Of a DNA stretch of 64,000 nt, positions 46,690 to 58,160 are shown piece by piece (position 1 is the first letter of the stretch; every line of letters begins with the position of its first letter). The notes under the pieces are model-generated. The model was not told where the DNA came from and ran no database searches. It saw nothing but the letters and a program-made list of their open reading frames with translations. Position numbers and translations under genes: made by a program. Source of the DNA: Capitulum mitella. Lineage: Eukaryota > Arthropoda > Thecostraca > Pollicipedomorpha > Pollicipedidae. The DNA lies in NCBI GenBank assembly GCA_030062745.1, contig CP099845.1, forward strand, positions 20,230,056 to 20,294,055, in the 5' to 3' direction.

Positions 46690-47862
46690 TTGTAGAGGTT
46701 GGAACTGTGTGTGAAAAGCTTTAAATGGTGCCAATTCAGGAAGGTTATCAGCTTGCGTGCTAAATGACATTTTTGTTTTGGCTGCCTGAGCGCAAGTTTT
46801 GCCAGATGGCGCTGTGTTCGCCAGGACAACTTTTGTGCCTGGCATGTCTTTGCTTTTACTTGGCAGATATCCTCTTCTCTTTTCCATATGAGGCACTGAC
46901 TTTAGCTGGTGGTGTAGTCAGTGTTCCCATAGCTGAGTCACTTTTGAGGTGAGGTGCAGATGGCTCCCTCGTGCGGAGCCTCTCCACACTTGGGGCATCT
47001 GGCTTTTTGCCGGCAATTTCTGCAGCCGTGGCCGAAACGTTGACGCTTAAAGCACCTCAGAGGGTTGGAGATCAATACGCGCATATCGTAGCCGAGGTAC
47101 CCAGCGACAAGAGTAAAAAGGAGTTTTTGGGTGTTGAACGTCAGCACCAAGAGGTTGATGACACGTCGCTGGCCGTCTTTGAATGTGGTCAGTCGACGAA
47201 CGTGCACCACACGCTGTGGTTGCAGCTCTTCCTGGATTTTAGCCTCTGGCTTAAACCTCAACTCAGGATCGAACACGGGGCCTTGACTGGTGTTGCGGGA
47301 GGCATGAAATTTCACAGTGACGCCTTGATCACAGAATGAGAGTGTTTTGAGGAGTGCTTTTGTTTGCGTTCTGTTCGAGATTTTGATGAGAGCCGTTTGC
47401 CGGTGCTTCAATTTTCAGGCTGGCAGCCGAGGATATGCAGATAGCTGCCAGTTGTTTTGCATGTAAGAACACATTGATTTTGCGGAAGGAGACGTCTGTT
47501 GATTTTGGCTGAATGGCGCTTGATCCGAGCGGATCCATGTCAGCGTCAGAGGATGCCGAGCTATCGCTGGTCGAGTTCGTGCGGCGGTCAGTGGCGGAAG
47601 CAGAGACGGAGGTCGGACGAGAGTCAGCAGTGGGCATGATCGGCGTAGCATCTATGTCGCGAGCAGGAGTGTGATCAGACGTCATGCGAGGGTCAGCAGC
47701 ATGTACGGTGGTGGTCGTATCGGCCCGTGAGCGATTAGATTCTTCTGTACCGTGAGCGGGCGAGGAGCAAAGCTGGGCGATGGCATCCTCGAGCAGCGCG
47801 GTGTCAGAGGGTGGGGTAGCATCGGTGGGCGAAATCAAGGTGTCGTGCGAGGCGGAACCCAA
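46690..47862 (-). pseudogene. LINE ORF1 with CCHC zinc knuckle
   Basis: RNA-binding nucleocapsid-like protein of the LINE. The N-terminal part (47862 to about 47420) is rich in Ser, Thr, Ala and Pro. The middle (KISNRTQTKALLKTL, VVHVRRLT) resembles the family's RRM-like segment. The zinc-knuckle region at 47054-46941 reads CFKRQRFGHG, then RCPKCGEAPHEGAIC, with the family spacing although the first cysteine pair has lost one residue (Arg for Cys). Downstream is a Pro/Gly-rich tail read from the GC-rich stretch 46400-46690. It crosses a frame change at about 47400. Confidence 0.75.
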
Positions 47863-47989
47863 GAGCGAAAGTCATCACTACAAAACAATGTTATCATTGT
47901 CAGAATCTTCATTCGTTTTTCGACACCCCCCTTCCCCGACGGAAGAAACCAGGAGGAGAACAGAGGAACGAAAATTGGAAAAAAATTAA

Positions 47990-48540
47990 CGAGAACGACA
48001 GAACCTTTTTATTTACACGACAAACGAGATGTTTATTCAAGAAAGACATGGTAACAGACTTTCCTACTAGAAGCGAAACACCAGCGACTAAAAGTAAAGT
48101 GAGGATGCATGGTATGGTCGTAGAAAAAACCTAACCTGCGAAATTATGTCTGAATTCAACCTCATACTTGCAACCATTAATGTTTCAAATCGGCTATATG
48201 TCTGTCTCCAGTGATCACGATGCCTAGTTTAGATGAGAGATCAGTCAAAACATTGAAACAGTGAAAACCAGAATCAGATGAAATGTTACCATCGGTTGTA
48301 AAAGAAATGGTATGCGTAGTTAAGCGGCCAATCGATAACCATTTTTATAAGTATATTATCAAAAGAGGCATACAGCGAGCGAAAATACAGAGTGATGACG
48401 GCAATTCAGTAGCAGCGGATCGTATCTGATCATGGGGGCAAACCAAATTTCGAGGTCCCTTGATCTTGAAGGGCCTTTCCTAGGAGGGACCCTCATCCCC
48501 AAAAAGTCCTTGTTTCACTTAATGGGAAGTCGTATTTCGC
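47990..48540. other. Unassigned stretch
   Basis: No gene or repeat recognised between the LINE 5' end and rep-R. Confidence 0.3.
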
Positions 48541-48800
48541 CCGAACGGGCGGGGTAAGCCCGCGATCTAGTTGTGCCTCGTGCGAACTCTAGCATTCAAC
48601 CGCTAATCTCGGCAGGTGCGGCACAGCTTGGTCCCACCGTGAACTCCTGACGTTCACAGCCAGACAGTTAGTCGGGAGCCGAGGCAACTGGCGCGGTGGC
48701 AACGGAGTCCAGGTCTAATTGTCTTACGACTTGGCCCAAAAATTGCGAAAACCCTTATATCAACTGGACACATAACGCCATGTCCTTATGCTAATATATA
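48540..48800 (+). repeat. Dispersed repeat rep-R, copy 2
   Basis: Shares 'tcggcaggtgcggcaca', 'cccaccgtgaactcctgac' and 'ggcaactggcgc' with 16690-17190 and, inverted, 52190-52565. It is a shorter and more diverged copy. Confidence 0.55.
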
Positions 48801-48859
48801 ACGACACATAACACAATGATGTGTTTTATGTGCTAACATTGTACTGACTGGGCCTCTAA

Positions 48860-49530
48860 GAGCCACTGTGTGGAGGAGCCTTCAAGAACCAACACAATAT
48901 CAAGAATGGAGGATAACGCAAACAAATCAGCTTTCGCTCTCGAATGGAAGCCGAGAGCCCCCTAACATGGTCCGAACTCGGACAGAGGCCTGCCGGCTCC
49001 ATTCCGCGAGGCCCCTGTCAGTTCAGTCAGGCTGCCAGTTCCTGGTCTCTGGGTCACTTTTGAACGTAATCGCGTCAGGCCCTCTTACGGACGGATGCTG
49101 GGGCGCCCCCCGAGACCCGGACTGGTTTAGCGAAGGCTCCCTGGATCCATTTTATGAGGCATCTCGAAAAACCGTAGGTTCACGGGCCCTGTTTTGCTTT
49201 TGACTGATAACAGGTACGAGGCCCTCTGTCGGACCTAAGCCGGGGCCCTCCAGGAGGGTTCGAACCCCAATTTAGCGCAGGCCATCCCGGTTCATTAATT
49301 CTGTGAGGCCCCCCGAAAATTGTGAGGTTCTGGTCGCTGGACCACTTTTGAGTGTAATCAACACGAGGCCCTCTATTAGATGGACGTCGGGCCCCCTACC
49401 AGAGTCCAAACTGTGTTTGGGGGTTGGCCAGCCGGGTCCATCCCGCGAGGCCCCTTAAAAATTGTAGGTTCGCTGTCTCTGGCCAGTTTCGGGTTCGACC
49501 TGTTCGAGGCCCCTACAGGAAGAAAATTGA
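48860..49530 (+). repeat. ~142-149-bp tandem satellite, about four units
   Basis: The block GAGGCCCC...AAAATTGTAGGTTC recurs at about 49008, 49156, 49305 and 49447. Each is followed by a 'ggtctctgg.ccacttttga' block and 'gaggccctct'. The spacings are 148, 149 and 142 bp, with a partial unit on either side. Units are diverged. Confidence 0.75.
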
Positions 49531-49794
49531 GGCCCCTAACAAAGTAAGGATTGAAAGAACACGCACGCCATGTGCCTACTTCCTTGCCTGTATAGTTGCA
49601 TTTCCCTTCCTTTTTTTAGGTTTAGTTATATTCGTCGCTTTTATCCCATTTTCTTTTCTATTCATTTTCCCACGAGGCCCGTCAAGATCATGAATGGGGG
49701 GGGGTAGAAACATAGTATTGCCCCAGACCCATAGCAAATGGGGGGGGGACAGCTGTTACCCTGCCCTCCCACTTCTGAAGCCCTTGAGGCAGTC

Positions 49795-50620
49795 ACATCT
49801 GATGTCGAAAGTTAACTCGCGCACTCGAAGGGGGGTCTTTTTGTGTCCCCCACCTGTTTTTCTTGCATACCTCGAGAACGGATGGGAGCTGGTTGCGGCT
49901 ATTTTCTGACATTTTTGGCAGTTGAATAACTGGCCAATTGACGCAAAAAATCGAAAATCTGGCGAAATTTTTTGAAGTTTCAAGCATTTGAAGTCAGGCA
50001 AACATAACGAAAACGACCGTTGTCGCTAACAAACGGGAACTTTGTGAAAGAACCAGCGTTCTACCCAAAATTACCGTTTGAACACAATCACGCAACGTCA
50101 TTCGAGCATAAGATGGGTGTTCAAAGACCAAAGACAGGGTCAATAAGGGTCAAGGTCACCAAAGGTCAAGGCCAAATATCTTGTAACCTGGCCCAGATTT
50201 GTTTTGCGACATGTCGATTTGTACGAAATATGCATTCAATGACCCTAATAAAAACATGTTTGGCACATCGATACTCATATGTAAATACATATATACATAT
50301 ACATACATACATAAATATAAACACTGGAAGTGAACAAATGTACCGATATTGGTTACCTTCAATGAAAATGCATTACAAGACACGTGTAAGCTATCCCGTG
50401 CTGCTCGAAATCTGATCGGCAAAAGTTGAAAAAATAACGCCATAGGTCAATGACCTGACATGACTTCGAACTTAAATCGTCAGTCAATACGCCAAATGGA
50501 TGGAAATTGTATTCCACGTATTAACGACCAAACAAACATCTTTTTCCCGTTTCGTTCGAAAAGACGAAAAGTCGAAAACTACGGAATGGCCTGTACAGGC
50601 CGATAAATGACCTAGGGACA
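49795..50620 (+). repeat. Dispersed repeat rep-Z, copy 1
   Basis: Aligns to 55690-56785 over its whole length. It starts in a shared 'ggggtctttttgtgtcccccacct' block (split here for brevity) and ends in the perfect palindrome GGCCTGTACAGGCC followed by GATAAA. It has one internal AGGTCA cluster where copy 2 has three. No coding domain. Confidence 0.75.
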
Positions 50621-51100
50621 CGAACATTGCACACAATGTAAATCGCTATGGCCCCACCCTGTTGGAAAAATTCCATGCCTCTACATCTTTCCGTTTCTGA
50701 GATCGGAGGGGGCCACTTTTGTGCCCCCTTCCAGTGCGCGTTAGTGCGAAACTCCCGTCCATTGCGCGGGTTAAGAAATCGAGGAGTAGCGCCATCTATT
50801 GCTCGAAAGACTACTTGTGCAACTGCTTCGACCACTTTGCTGGCGACATGAAACTGGAGTGTCGGAATGGTCGGATCGACTGAGCGACTATACCACTGAC
50901 TGCGCCGGGTTGCAGTGAAAAACGTCCAGGCCGACTTAAAAAAATTACGAATGGCAAGGCATAGGCCAGGCGTACAGCAGAAGAGAGCTAAATGTCAAAG
51001 GTCTGTAATTATTATCCTGAAAGCTGTTCACAAAATATCTGGTAGGTGAGCAATTTACCTTCCCTCTTGTGTCGCAGAGTCGACGCAGGTTTCACAGATC
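50620..51100. other. Unassigned stretch
   Basis: No gene or repeat recognised. Confidence 0.3.
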
Positions 51101-51104
51101 CAGA

Positions 51105-51350
51105 AATCCGACACCCGTTTTGGAGTTCTTGCGATCGGAGTTCCGGCAGTCAAAGCTGTGGGCATCGAAACTGTGGCGTCTGGAGTTCTGGTGCTCGAAG
51201 TTGTGGCCGTCGGAGATGTGGCAGTCGGAGATCAGGCAGTCGGAGGTATGACATTTGGAGCCATGGGCGTCGGAGTTCTGAGCGTCGGAGGTATGGCAGT
51301 CGGAGATATGAGCGTGGAAGTCTTGCTGGTCGAAGTAATGAACGCCATAG
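51105..51350. repeat. 15-bp minisatellite, unit near GTCGGAGNTNTGGCA
   Basis: About 16 degenerate units. The 15-bp unit keeps every frame open and gives pentapeptide repetition in each (for example VAVGD VAVGD on plus, SDCHT SDAQN on minus). No flanking gene uses it. It differs in sequence from the other 15-bp array at 13185-13570. Confidence 0.8.
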
Positions 51351-51699
51351 TTCTGAGGCACACCCGTCACAGTCGTCCCTCCCTGCGTCAGACACGGTCT
51401 GTGCGGCGCGGTATGGGAGGAGTCCAACATCAGTCCTGCAGAAATCATCGAGGACAAGCGCAATAGGTTGCTTACATTCGGCTGCACAATAGTAAACTGA
51501 GCATGCCGGAAAAGGACTTAGATGCCGGCCTCACTTTACACGGTTTTTAGCTGGAAAAGATTGGTTAACTGCAACGCCGACGTCCGAATGTCAGCCCAAA
51601 AATCCTGAAGACTACACTACCGATTCCGTTCTTGGAAAGTCGACGTGCAGATACTATATGCTCTCCTATATTATTCAGATCCCTTCTTAATGATTCCCC

Positions 51700-52110
51700 C
51701 AACGTTGCAGACCTCTGATGAGCTGCTGACTGGCAGTGTCACATGCAGCTGGCCTCGCACTGGCGCCTCTGCCGGCGACGAATAGTACTACATCTCTTCG
51801 ATCACGCCCAGCCGCTCCGAACAGCCTGGGTCATTCGCTGCGGTCGAAGTTGCCTGTCCGGTGGGCTCTTCGCCGTGCGTTGGCGGCCAGTGTCGCGCGA
51901 AGATAACTAGTGATGACTCCATTTGTCCGAACGGACCCCGAGTTATCTTGGCCTGTGCCTCTCGTCCGACTGAGTTCAACCAGCCAACTGTTCAGACAGA
52001 AGAGCGCAAAAACCTCTGCCGACAAACCTGCTTTGGTAGCGGCAGACAGACAACGCACTTCTGTGATCCCTGTGGATGCGCATGTTTTTTTCAAAGTACG
52101 CTTCTCATAA
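51700..52110 (+). pseudogene. Cysteine-containing open-frame family, copy 3 (most diverged)
   Basis: The plus strand encodes TGASAGDE, a stop, YYISSITPSRS, then VACPVGSSPCVGGQC and TSDDSICPNGPRV, continuing open to about 52110 (QTEERKNLCRQTCFG). It keeps the core and most cysteines of the copies at 22647-23070 and 5965-6470 despite clear nucleotide divergence. It lies outside the duplication arms, so the family moved or duplicated independently. Preceded by a possible acceptor (GTTGCAG near 51708). Confidence 0.35.
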
Positions 52111-52189
52111 ACCGGTGGTCTAATCGTCCAATCGAACGATGCCTGATGTCCAATTTATTTTTAACATTGACGTTTGTGCTGAGGCATGG

Positions 52190-52565
52190 CCTTCTCTAGT
52201 ACAGAGATATGCGTCTCTAGTGCAGATGTATATAGAAGCCTGATGGCTGAGTTGATGTTGGGGTATCTTAATTTTTTTGTATGAAGTCCTGTCAGTACGA
52301 TAGTCAGACTTGGATTTCGTTGCCACGGCGCCAGTTGACTTGACTTTCGACCAGCTGTCTGCCTGTCTGCGTCAGGAGTTCACGGTGGGAGCGAGCTGTG
52401 CCGCACCTGCCGAGGTGCTTGCATCATTTTGCGGGAAAAAATGGAGATGCTGTGCATAGCGGCAACAGATGGCCAAATGGCCCGCTTAACTACGCACCTG
52501 GACGATCGAAACGGGCTATTTGTGCGCGGAGCTGATCAGTGCGCACTGCGTTCTTAAGGCAGTTT
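52190..52565 (-). repeat. Dispersed repeat rep-R, copy 3
   Basis: Inverted relative to 16690-17190 and sharing all of its blocks, including the 'catcaactcagccat' segment beyond the 'aactggcgcc' motif. Confidence 0.6.
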
Positions 52566-52594
52566 TGAACTCTGGACAGTACATTGGTGGTAAT

Positions 52595-52861
52595 CAGGGA
52601 CGTAGCCAAGGGGGGCCATGGGGCCATGGCTCCCCCCGAGCCAAGAGGTCCAAGAGACTAGATATATGGTGATTTCGCACGAATACGGAATAGTGATCAT
52701 GTATATGTTGCAAAAGCAAACATTGTATGTTTTCCTGTGCGTTAAACATGAGGCAAATTACATAAAATTACTGCTTTTCCCTGCAAATTTCGTCATATGC
52801 CGGTGGCATGTGACAAAATTTGAGATTTGGCCCCCTGAGGAAAATTCTGGCTACGTGCCTG
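52595..52861. mobile_element. Small inverted-repeat DNA element, uninterrupted copy
   Basis: The ends CAGGGACGTAGCCAAGG and, inverted, CAGGCACGTAGCCAG flank 267 bp of non-coding sequence. Flanking GTGGTAAT and GTGCTGAT may be an 8-bp target duplication with two mismatches, which would fit a hAT-type non-autonomous element. It is the empty-site relative of the copy split by the hAT insertion at 29851. Confidence 0.6.
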
Positions 52862-54282
52862 GTGCTGATGAAGTTTTGAAACAATATGTCCTCTCGTTTG
52901 CGTACTTACGATACATTTAACACGCAACAAATTACCAATGACAGTGAAATCAGTGTATGCGTCCTCCGCCGCCCAGGTTATGTGAGCTAAACGATTGAGT
53001 GCCAGAGTCTGCACAACACACAACTGCGGATCGTCGGCTTACCCCGTCGGGTGGGCCGAAACACGACTCCCATGAGGTATCGTCATGACGGAAGTTTTCG
53101 CGCAACACGGACTTTTTGGGGATGGCGTCTCTGAAAGAAAGGGGGCCTCGATTAAGATCAAGAGGCCTCTCAATGCCGTTTTGCCCACCCCCAGCATGAT
53201 CAGATATTTTGAAAAGCACTCAAAATTCTGATCCTGCTTCTTAATGGTATGCACCGCAACATACATCTAGCAGCATCTTGCAGATTATTTGCACCAGTAA
53301 AGAACAAGTCTTTTCGAAAGGGATGGAAGAAATAAGCAAGATGCTTGGCTTTATCACTCCATTCAGACATCATCATGCATGCCCTTCGTAATAATTTTTT
53401 TTGTTATAGTGCATAGCAGGGGTGTCGATTTACATTCTTTTGAGAGGACCCTGGCCCACCCAATATTGATTTGGGCCGACCCTATGTTGGTTTGGGCCCA
53501 TTCAGTATCTTCTACCGGTTTTGAAGGTGTAAAAAGGGGTCCCTCCGAATTCGGACCGTATCACGACACCAAACAGCGCTATACATCGCCCAGCGCCGTT
53601 CTACCCTCCACCGTGAGTCGTCGGCCGAACTCATCACGGGGAGCCAAAAGCACCGGTATCGCCGTTTCGCTCGCCTGCCGCACGGTCGTTACGTGCGACC
53701 CGGTACACACTGATGTGTTGCGCTCACCGCAGAGTAGTCCCGGCACGCCGCACTAAGGAGGGGAAAACACCGTCTTCACACACGGTATATTAAACATTTT
53801 TCGTCTCGACGTTTGTATCGGTAATCGGTGAGGTTTAAAACACAGTGAAGCAATTAATAATTGAGTGGTACACGGAGTGGGAAAGAATGAATCCACAAGT
53901 TTCAAACGTATCGCTCGAAATCAGCACTTCTAACAAAGAAACAATCAGAAATCCAAACAAATCAAATAGTACATTCGTCCAGTGCCAACATTCGCGTTTT
54001 ATACACGCAGGATGCAAAGGGAAGCCCCCCGCCCTTAAAGGCTCAAGCCCACAATTTATCCCCGGTCCCAGCACCTACCCCAAGGAGGCCACGGTGCGGA
54101 GTGCCCCAAAAGCCGGGCTTTCGCGACCCACATTGCACGCACAACGGGATGGGTCGCTCACCCCTTTGGTGCATGCGCCTAGCCCGGCAACAACATCCTA
54201 GGCACCTGATGCAGCGCCCACCGCCGCCTAGCGGCCGAGCGCGGCCCCACCGCCCGGGGCGTAACCAGACAGCCTAGGCGAC
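52861..54282. other. Unassigned stretch, GC-rich toward its right end
   Basis: Contains a short repetition of 'gatttgggccgaccct' and 'ggtttgggccca' near 53463-53500 and a GC-rich patch at 54000-54280. No gene recognised. Confidence 0.3.
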
Positions 54283-54859
54283 GGCTGCCTTAGGGATGCA
54301 CCGGATATCCGGTCCGGCCGGATATCCGGCCGGATATTAGAGATTATCCGGTATCCGGCATCCGGCCGGATATTTTTGTGATCCGGCCGGATACTGCCGG
54401 ATATTTAACCTTCCGGTGTACAATCAAGACGTTGCTCTAATGTCTGCGTCCAAAACCGTTTCAGGGGAAACGTGGCTTGTTGTGTTAGATTGTCGATGTA
54501 ACTGGCAGTTCCAAGTCGGTCTGGAGACCTTGGAACCAATTCTTTTCTGTATTGGTCCGGGAGGGTTCGGATATATCTTGCAAGAATGGGACTCAGGTTC
54601 AAAACTGTGAAACAATAGCCAGCATGCGGTCAGCAGCCCATCTTATGATTTCCTTTTTTCGAAATATTTCTTATCTTTCTCAAATTCTGACACAAATGCA
54701 TTAAGGAAAATATAAATTGTGGGCACTGGAAAATGAGACAGTATTTAAAGTCATACCGTAAGCACATTTATTACTGTATGAGCATTAAACCTTGCAGAAA
54801 TGTAGTCATAACCGTTGCGGTCAGTTCTTGCTTAATGGATCATCTCCATCACCTCTCAT

Positions 54860-55590
54860 CTGTCGGCAACACGCGCGCGCCTGGGTACGCGCACCAGCAT
54901 TTTACGCGGTATCTCTAGGTCCAGAGCAGCGATCACCTGGCTCATCCAGCGCTTTAGGGCGACTTTGGATGTTACGTACCAGTCTCCCTGAAACATCCCC
55001 TGCTTAATGATGCCACGGATGTCCTCAGTAGGGCACACCTGGTGCACACAGGAGGACTGCTGTCACGCACTACATACGGCACTCTGGCCTCTTCCAGCAA
55101 CTTGAGCGTTTTCTTCGCATAATGAGCGCTGGCCAAGTCTGGCCAGATCAACATATCCCTCTCGAAACAGTACTCATCCAAATATGGGATGAGCACATCT
55201 CCTACGCACTTCTCACGGTACATGTTACCATCAACATTACCCATACCCGGCATGATAGCAGGCTTTGTCACACCCCTGAGAGAGATGGCGGGCCACACGA
55301 AAAGATTGCGGGGAAACTTGCTCTCTGGCCTCAGTTGTACTTTTGCTGGACTTCTGCTGGACGTGCTCCAACAGAGTACCCAAGGTTTCCTGACAGATAC
55401 CTCTCGTGGTAGGTGAAGTAGCTTTCGTCGTCCATGGCAATGCCCCGTTCTTTCCGATTTCATGTGATCCGCGGGAAAGTTTCCGGATGCGGGTCTTTTG
55501 GGCGACCTCTTGTTTTTGGGTGACCTGGGGTGACCTCTTGCTCTTTGCGGTACCGAACCTTGTTTGCCACCAATATTTTTTTGTCACGTA
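54860..55590 (-). pseudogene. Tc1-like (DD34E) transposase relic
   Basis: The minus strand holds the DDE core. MDDESYFTYHERY (first Asp block, about 55435-55398) is followed by NLFVWPAISLRGVTKP, then LIWPDLASAHYAKKTL (second Asp, 55137-55139) and, after an approximately 11-bp local duplication that shifts frame, VCPTEDIRGIIKQG (Glu, with the 'PxE..W/G..K' context). Second Asp to Glu spacing is 34 once the duplicated bases are ignored, as in Tc1. The N-terminal paired-like DNA-binding domain is not recognisable and no terminal repeats were found. It is dead and nested inside the hAT-type element. Confidence 0.75.
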
Positions 55591-55689
55591 CGTTCTGGAG
55601 ATTCCAAACCTTCCAGCCGGAACGCGTTATGACACCCGTTGTTTTTACAGCTCGAATCAGCTGTAGCTGTCTTTTAACACGCGCACTGG

Positions 55690-56785
55690 AATGGGGGTCT
55701 TTTTATGCCCCCCACCTGCTCTTCTTGAATATCTCGAGAACGCATCTGAGCTGGTTACTGTTACTTTGTGACATTTATGACAATTAAATAACTCGTCGAA
55801 TGGCGTAAATAAATTGGAAATCGGCTGGAAATTTTGAAGTTTCAAGCATTTGAAGTCAGGCAAACATCACGAAAACGACGGTTGTCGCTGACAAATGGGA
55901 GCTTTGCGAAAGAACTGGCGTTCTACTTAAGACTGCTGTTTGAACACAGTCAGGCGATATCATTCGAGCATAAGTGATGGACGTACCAAGGCCACAGCCA
56001 GGGTCAATAAGGGTTAAGGGCATCAAAGGTCAAGATTTGTGACCTGATCCAGATTTACTTTGCAAGATGTCAGTTTGTATGAAACATGCATTCGAAGGCC
56101 CTAATAAAAACACGTGTGCGTACACTGATACGCTTACATATTCCAAGGTCAGTGAAGGTCAAGGTGGTTAAAAGCCAAGGTCAAATATCTTGTTACCTTG
56201 CTCAGATTTGTCCTGCGACATATCGATTTGTATGAAATATGCATTCAAAGACCCTAATAAAGACACGTGTGCGCACATGCAGACGCATAGATATATATAC
56301 AGATGCCAGAGTCATATCAGGTCAAGGTCATCAAAGGTCAAGGGCAGGTTTTTGTGACCTGGTCCAGATTTGTTTTGCAATACATCGATTTGTGTGAAAT
56401 ACGCATTCAAAGACCCTTCTAAAACACTTGGCATATTGATACTGACATGTATATACATACATAGCTATACATACATACAGAAATATAAACGCTGGAAATG
56501 ACCAGATGTACCAATGTTGGCTACTTTCACTGAAAATACGCCAAAAGATACATGTGGCGTCCTCATTTATTCTCAAACTGTCCCGTGTTGTTCGAAATCT
56601 GATCTGTAAAAGATGAAAAATGACGTCACAGGTCATTTACCTGACATGACCTCGACCAAAAATCCCCAGTCAAGACGCCAAATGAATGGAAGTTATCGTA
56701 TTCCACGTTTTAACGGCCCAACAAACACCCCGTTTCGTTCGAAAAGTTGTACGGAATGGCCTGTACAGGCCGATAAAGTGTCCAG
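55690..56785 (+). repeat. Dispersed repeat rep-Z, copy 2, with tripled AGGTCA unit
   Basis: Same start and end as 49795-50620, including GGCCTGTACAGGCC. A ~130-160-bp internal unit ('aaggtca', 'tgacctg.tccagattt', 'tttgtatgaaa.atgcattc', 'gaccctaataaaaacac') occurs three times at about 56000, 56150 and 56310. AGGTCA half-sites form DR0 and DR4 arrangements at 56319-56340. Confidence 0.75.
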
Positions 56786-57059
56786 ACTTGACCTTTTCCA
56801 CCCCATTTGGCCTTGAAGATATCGACTCACAAGCTGTGGGCATTTTTTACTAATTTTTTCAGTTTACCATATTTTTCTTTTCTATTCAGCCTTTTCGGTT
56901 TCATTATTTCAATAGAAATAGTAAATAAAAACATGTAAACATAACATCCGGTATCCGGCCGGATATCCAGCACCCCGATCCGGAATATCCGGTATCCGGC
57001 CGGATCACAAAAATCCCGATCCGGTGCATCCCCAGGCTGCCTGGCGACGGGCGCTTGAA

Positions 57060-58160
57060 TCAGGCATCCCTGGTGCCAGTCATGCGCAAAAGGTGGCGCT
57101 TGCGCCCACCCGCACAGTCCGCACAATGCTGACCGCAAAGGACCCCGAGCCGTGGCGGGCGCAACATGTGACGAAGGGAAATGAGTAACAGTAGAGAAAA
57201 ATCGGCCGCAATAGATAAGAGATAGGCAGAAGGTAGAGAATAAAGTCTAAGGCGATGCATCTATCTATCTCCCTATTTCCTACATATATGTATATTTTCG
57301 TATACATGGGGATAAGTACAATTTTTTATTCGGCAAATAGTAACGAAAAAAATCATCCGTTTCCATTGGTCAGAATAAAGTGGGTTAAATCCGTTGAGAA
57401 ACCCACATTTGGAGGGAGGTTAGGTTGTCAGGTCCTCGGCTCGAGTCCTCCCCAATCATTTACAGAAATCGACGTCCCTGGTGCACAGCTTTGATGTAAG
57501 AAGTCATGTTCAGAATTGGTAATTAAAGTTACAAAATGACGTTATTCGTTTAAAAGATATTTCGGAAATTCGCCAGAGGGTGCCTTAATGGTGGGTTAAA
57601 GCGCCTGGCCTACAAATATCGGTTTTGACAAGATTGATTGCCGACGTTTGACGTTTGATTGCCGTTTGATGATTGCATAGCATTTTGGATGACTGAGTTA
57701 TTCATTGAAAAAGCCATTCGAAGTATTTTATAACGTCGTAATCCTACGGCGTCGGGAAGGAGAGAATATTTCCCATTTCATTCTGCATAGGGGTAGCATA
57801 TATGGTGCCTTGAGTATTTCATAGCGTTGTTCATAACAACCAGTTTCAACGGAGGGCGTGTGGCGTTGTGAGCGGCAAGCTGCGTTGTGCTATTGTTTGT
57901 TGTTTTGATATATAGCGCGAATCCATTGTTGTATCTGATGCGGTTTCAAACGTATGAAGGGGCTGGCCATGTCTACCCATAGTTGCTTTGCCGCAGACGC
58001 TGCGTAGTTGTCGACGCACTTCTGCCATACGCACAATACGGTTGACGTAGATATTGGAGGTATTGCAGCCTTGCTAATCGCATAGTTACATTTGTGTAGG
58101 ACCTATTTAAGGGGTGTAGTTGCATTTCTCCTGTTATTTACTTGACGATCTTAGGGCGGT
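57060..58160. other. Unassigned CpG-normal stretch upstream of the multi-exon gene
   Basis: It may contain the promoter and non-coding first exon of the gene at 59958, because the next exon starts at a splice acceptor. A 62-codon minus-strand frame (57846-58034) is open but unsupported. CG dinucleotides are common until about 58160 and then almost vanish. Confidence 0.3.

Larger units (their letters stand above)
42350..47990 (-). mobile_element. Nearly full-length I/Jockey-clade LINE, decayed
   Basis: Reading the minus strand gives a 5' leader (about 47990-47865), ORF1 with a zinc knuckle, ORF2 with endonuclease, reverse transcriptase and RNase H, and a 3' end (GCGGGCCGAAATGCCC then AAAACCCCAAC near 42390-42370). 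The RNase H and overall order place it in the I group. Many frame breaks, and a ~150-bp AT-only insert (45225-45375), show it is dead. The piece at 1-308 is from a close relative. Confidence 0.85.
54291..57034. mobile_element. hAT-type DNA transposon with nested elements
   Basis: Ends TAGGGATGCACCGGAT and, inverted, TGGGGATGCACCGGAT are flanked by a perfect 8-bp target duplication GGCTGCCT (54283-54290 and 57035-57042). The outer 130 bp on the left and about 90 bp on the right are packed with the palindrome CCGGATATCCGG and variants. No hAT transposase was found. The interior is a Tc1-like relic (54860-55590) and rep-Z copy 2 (55690-56785), so it is a non-autonomous carrier or a shell filled by later insertions. 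The perfect target duplication suggests a fairly recent insertion. Confidence 0.85.
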
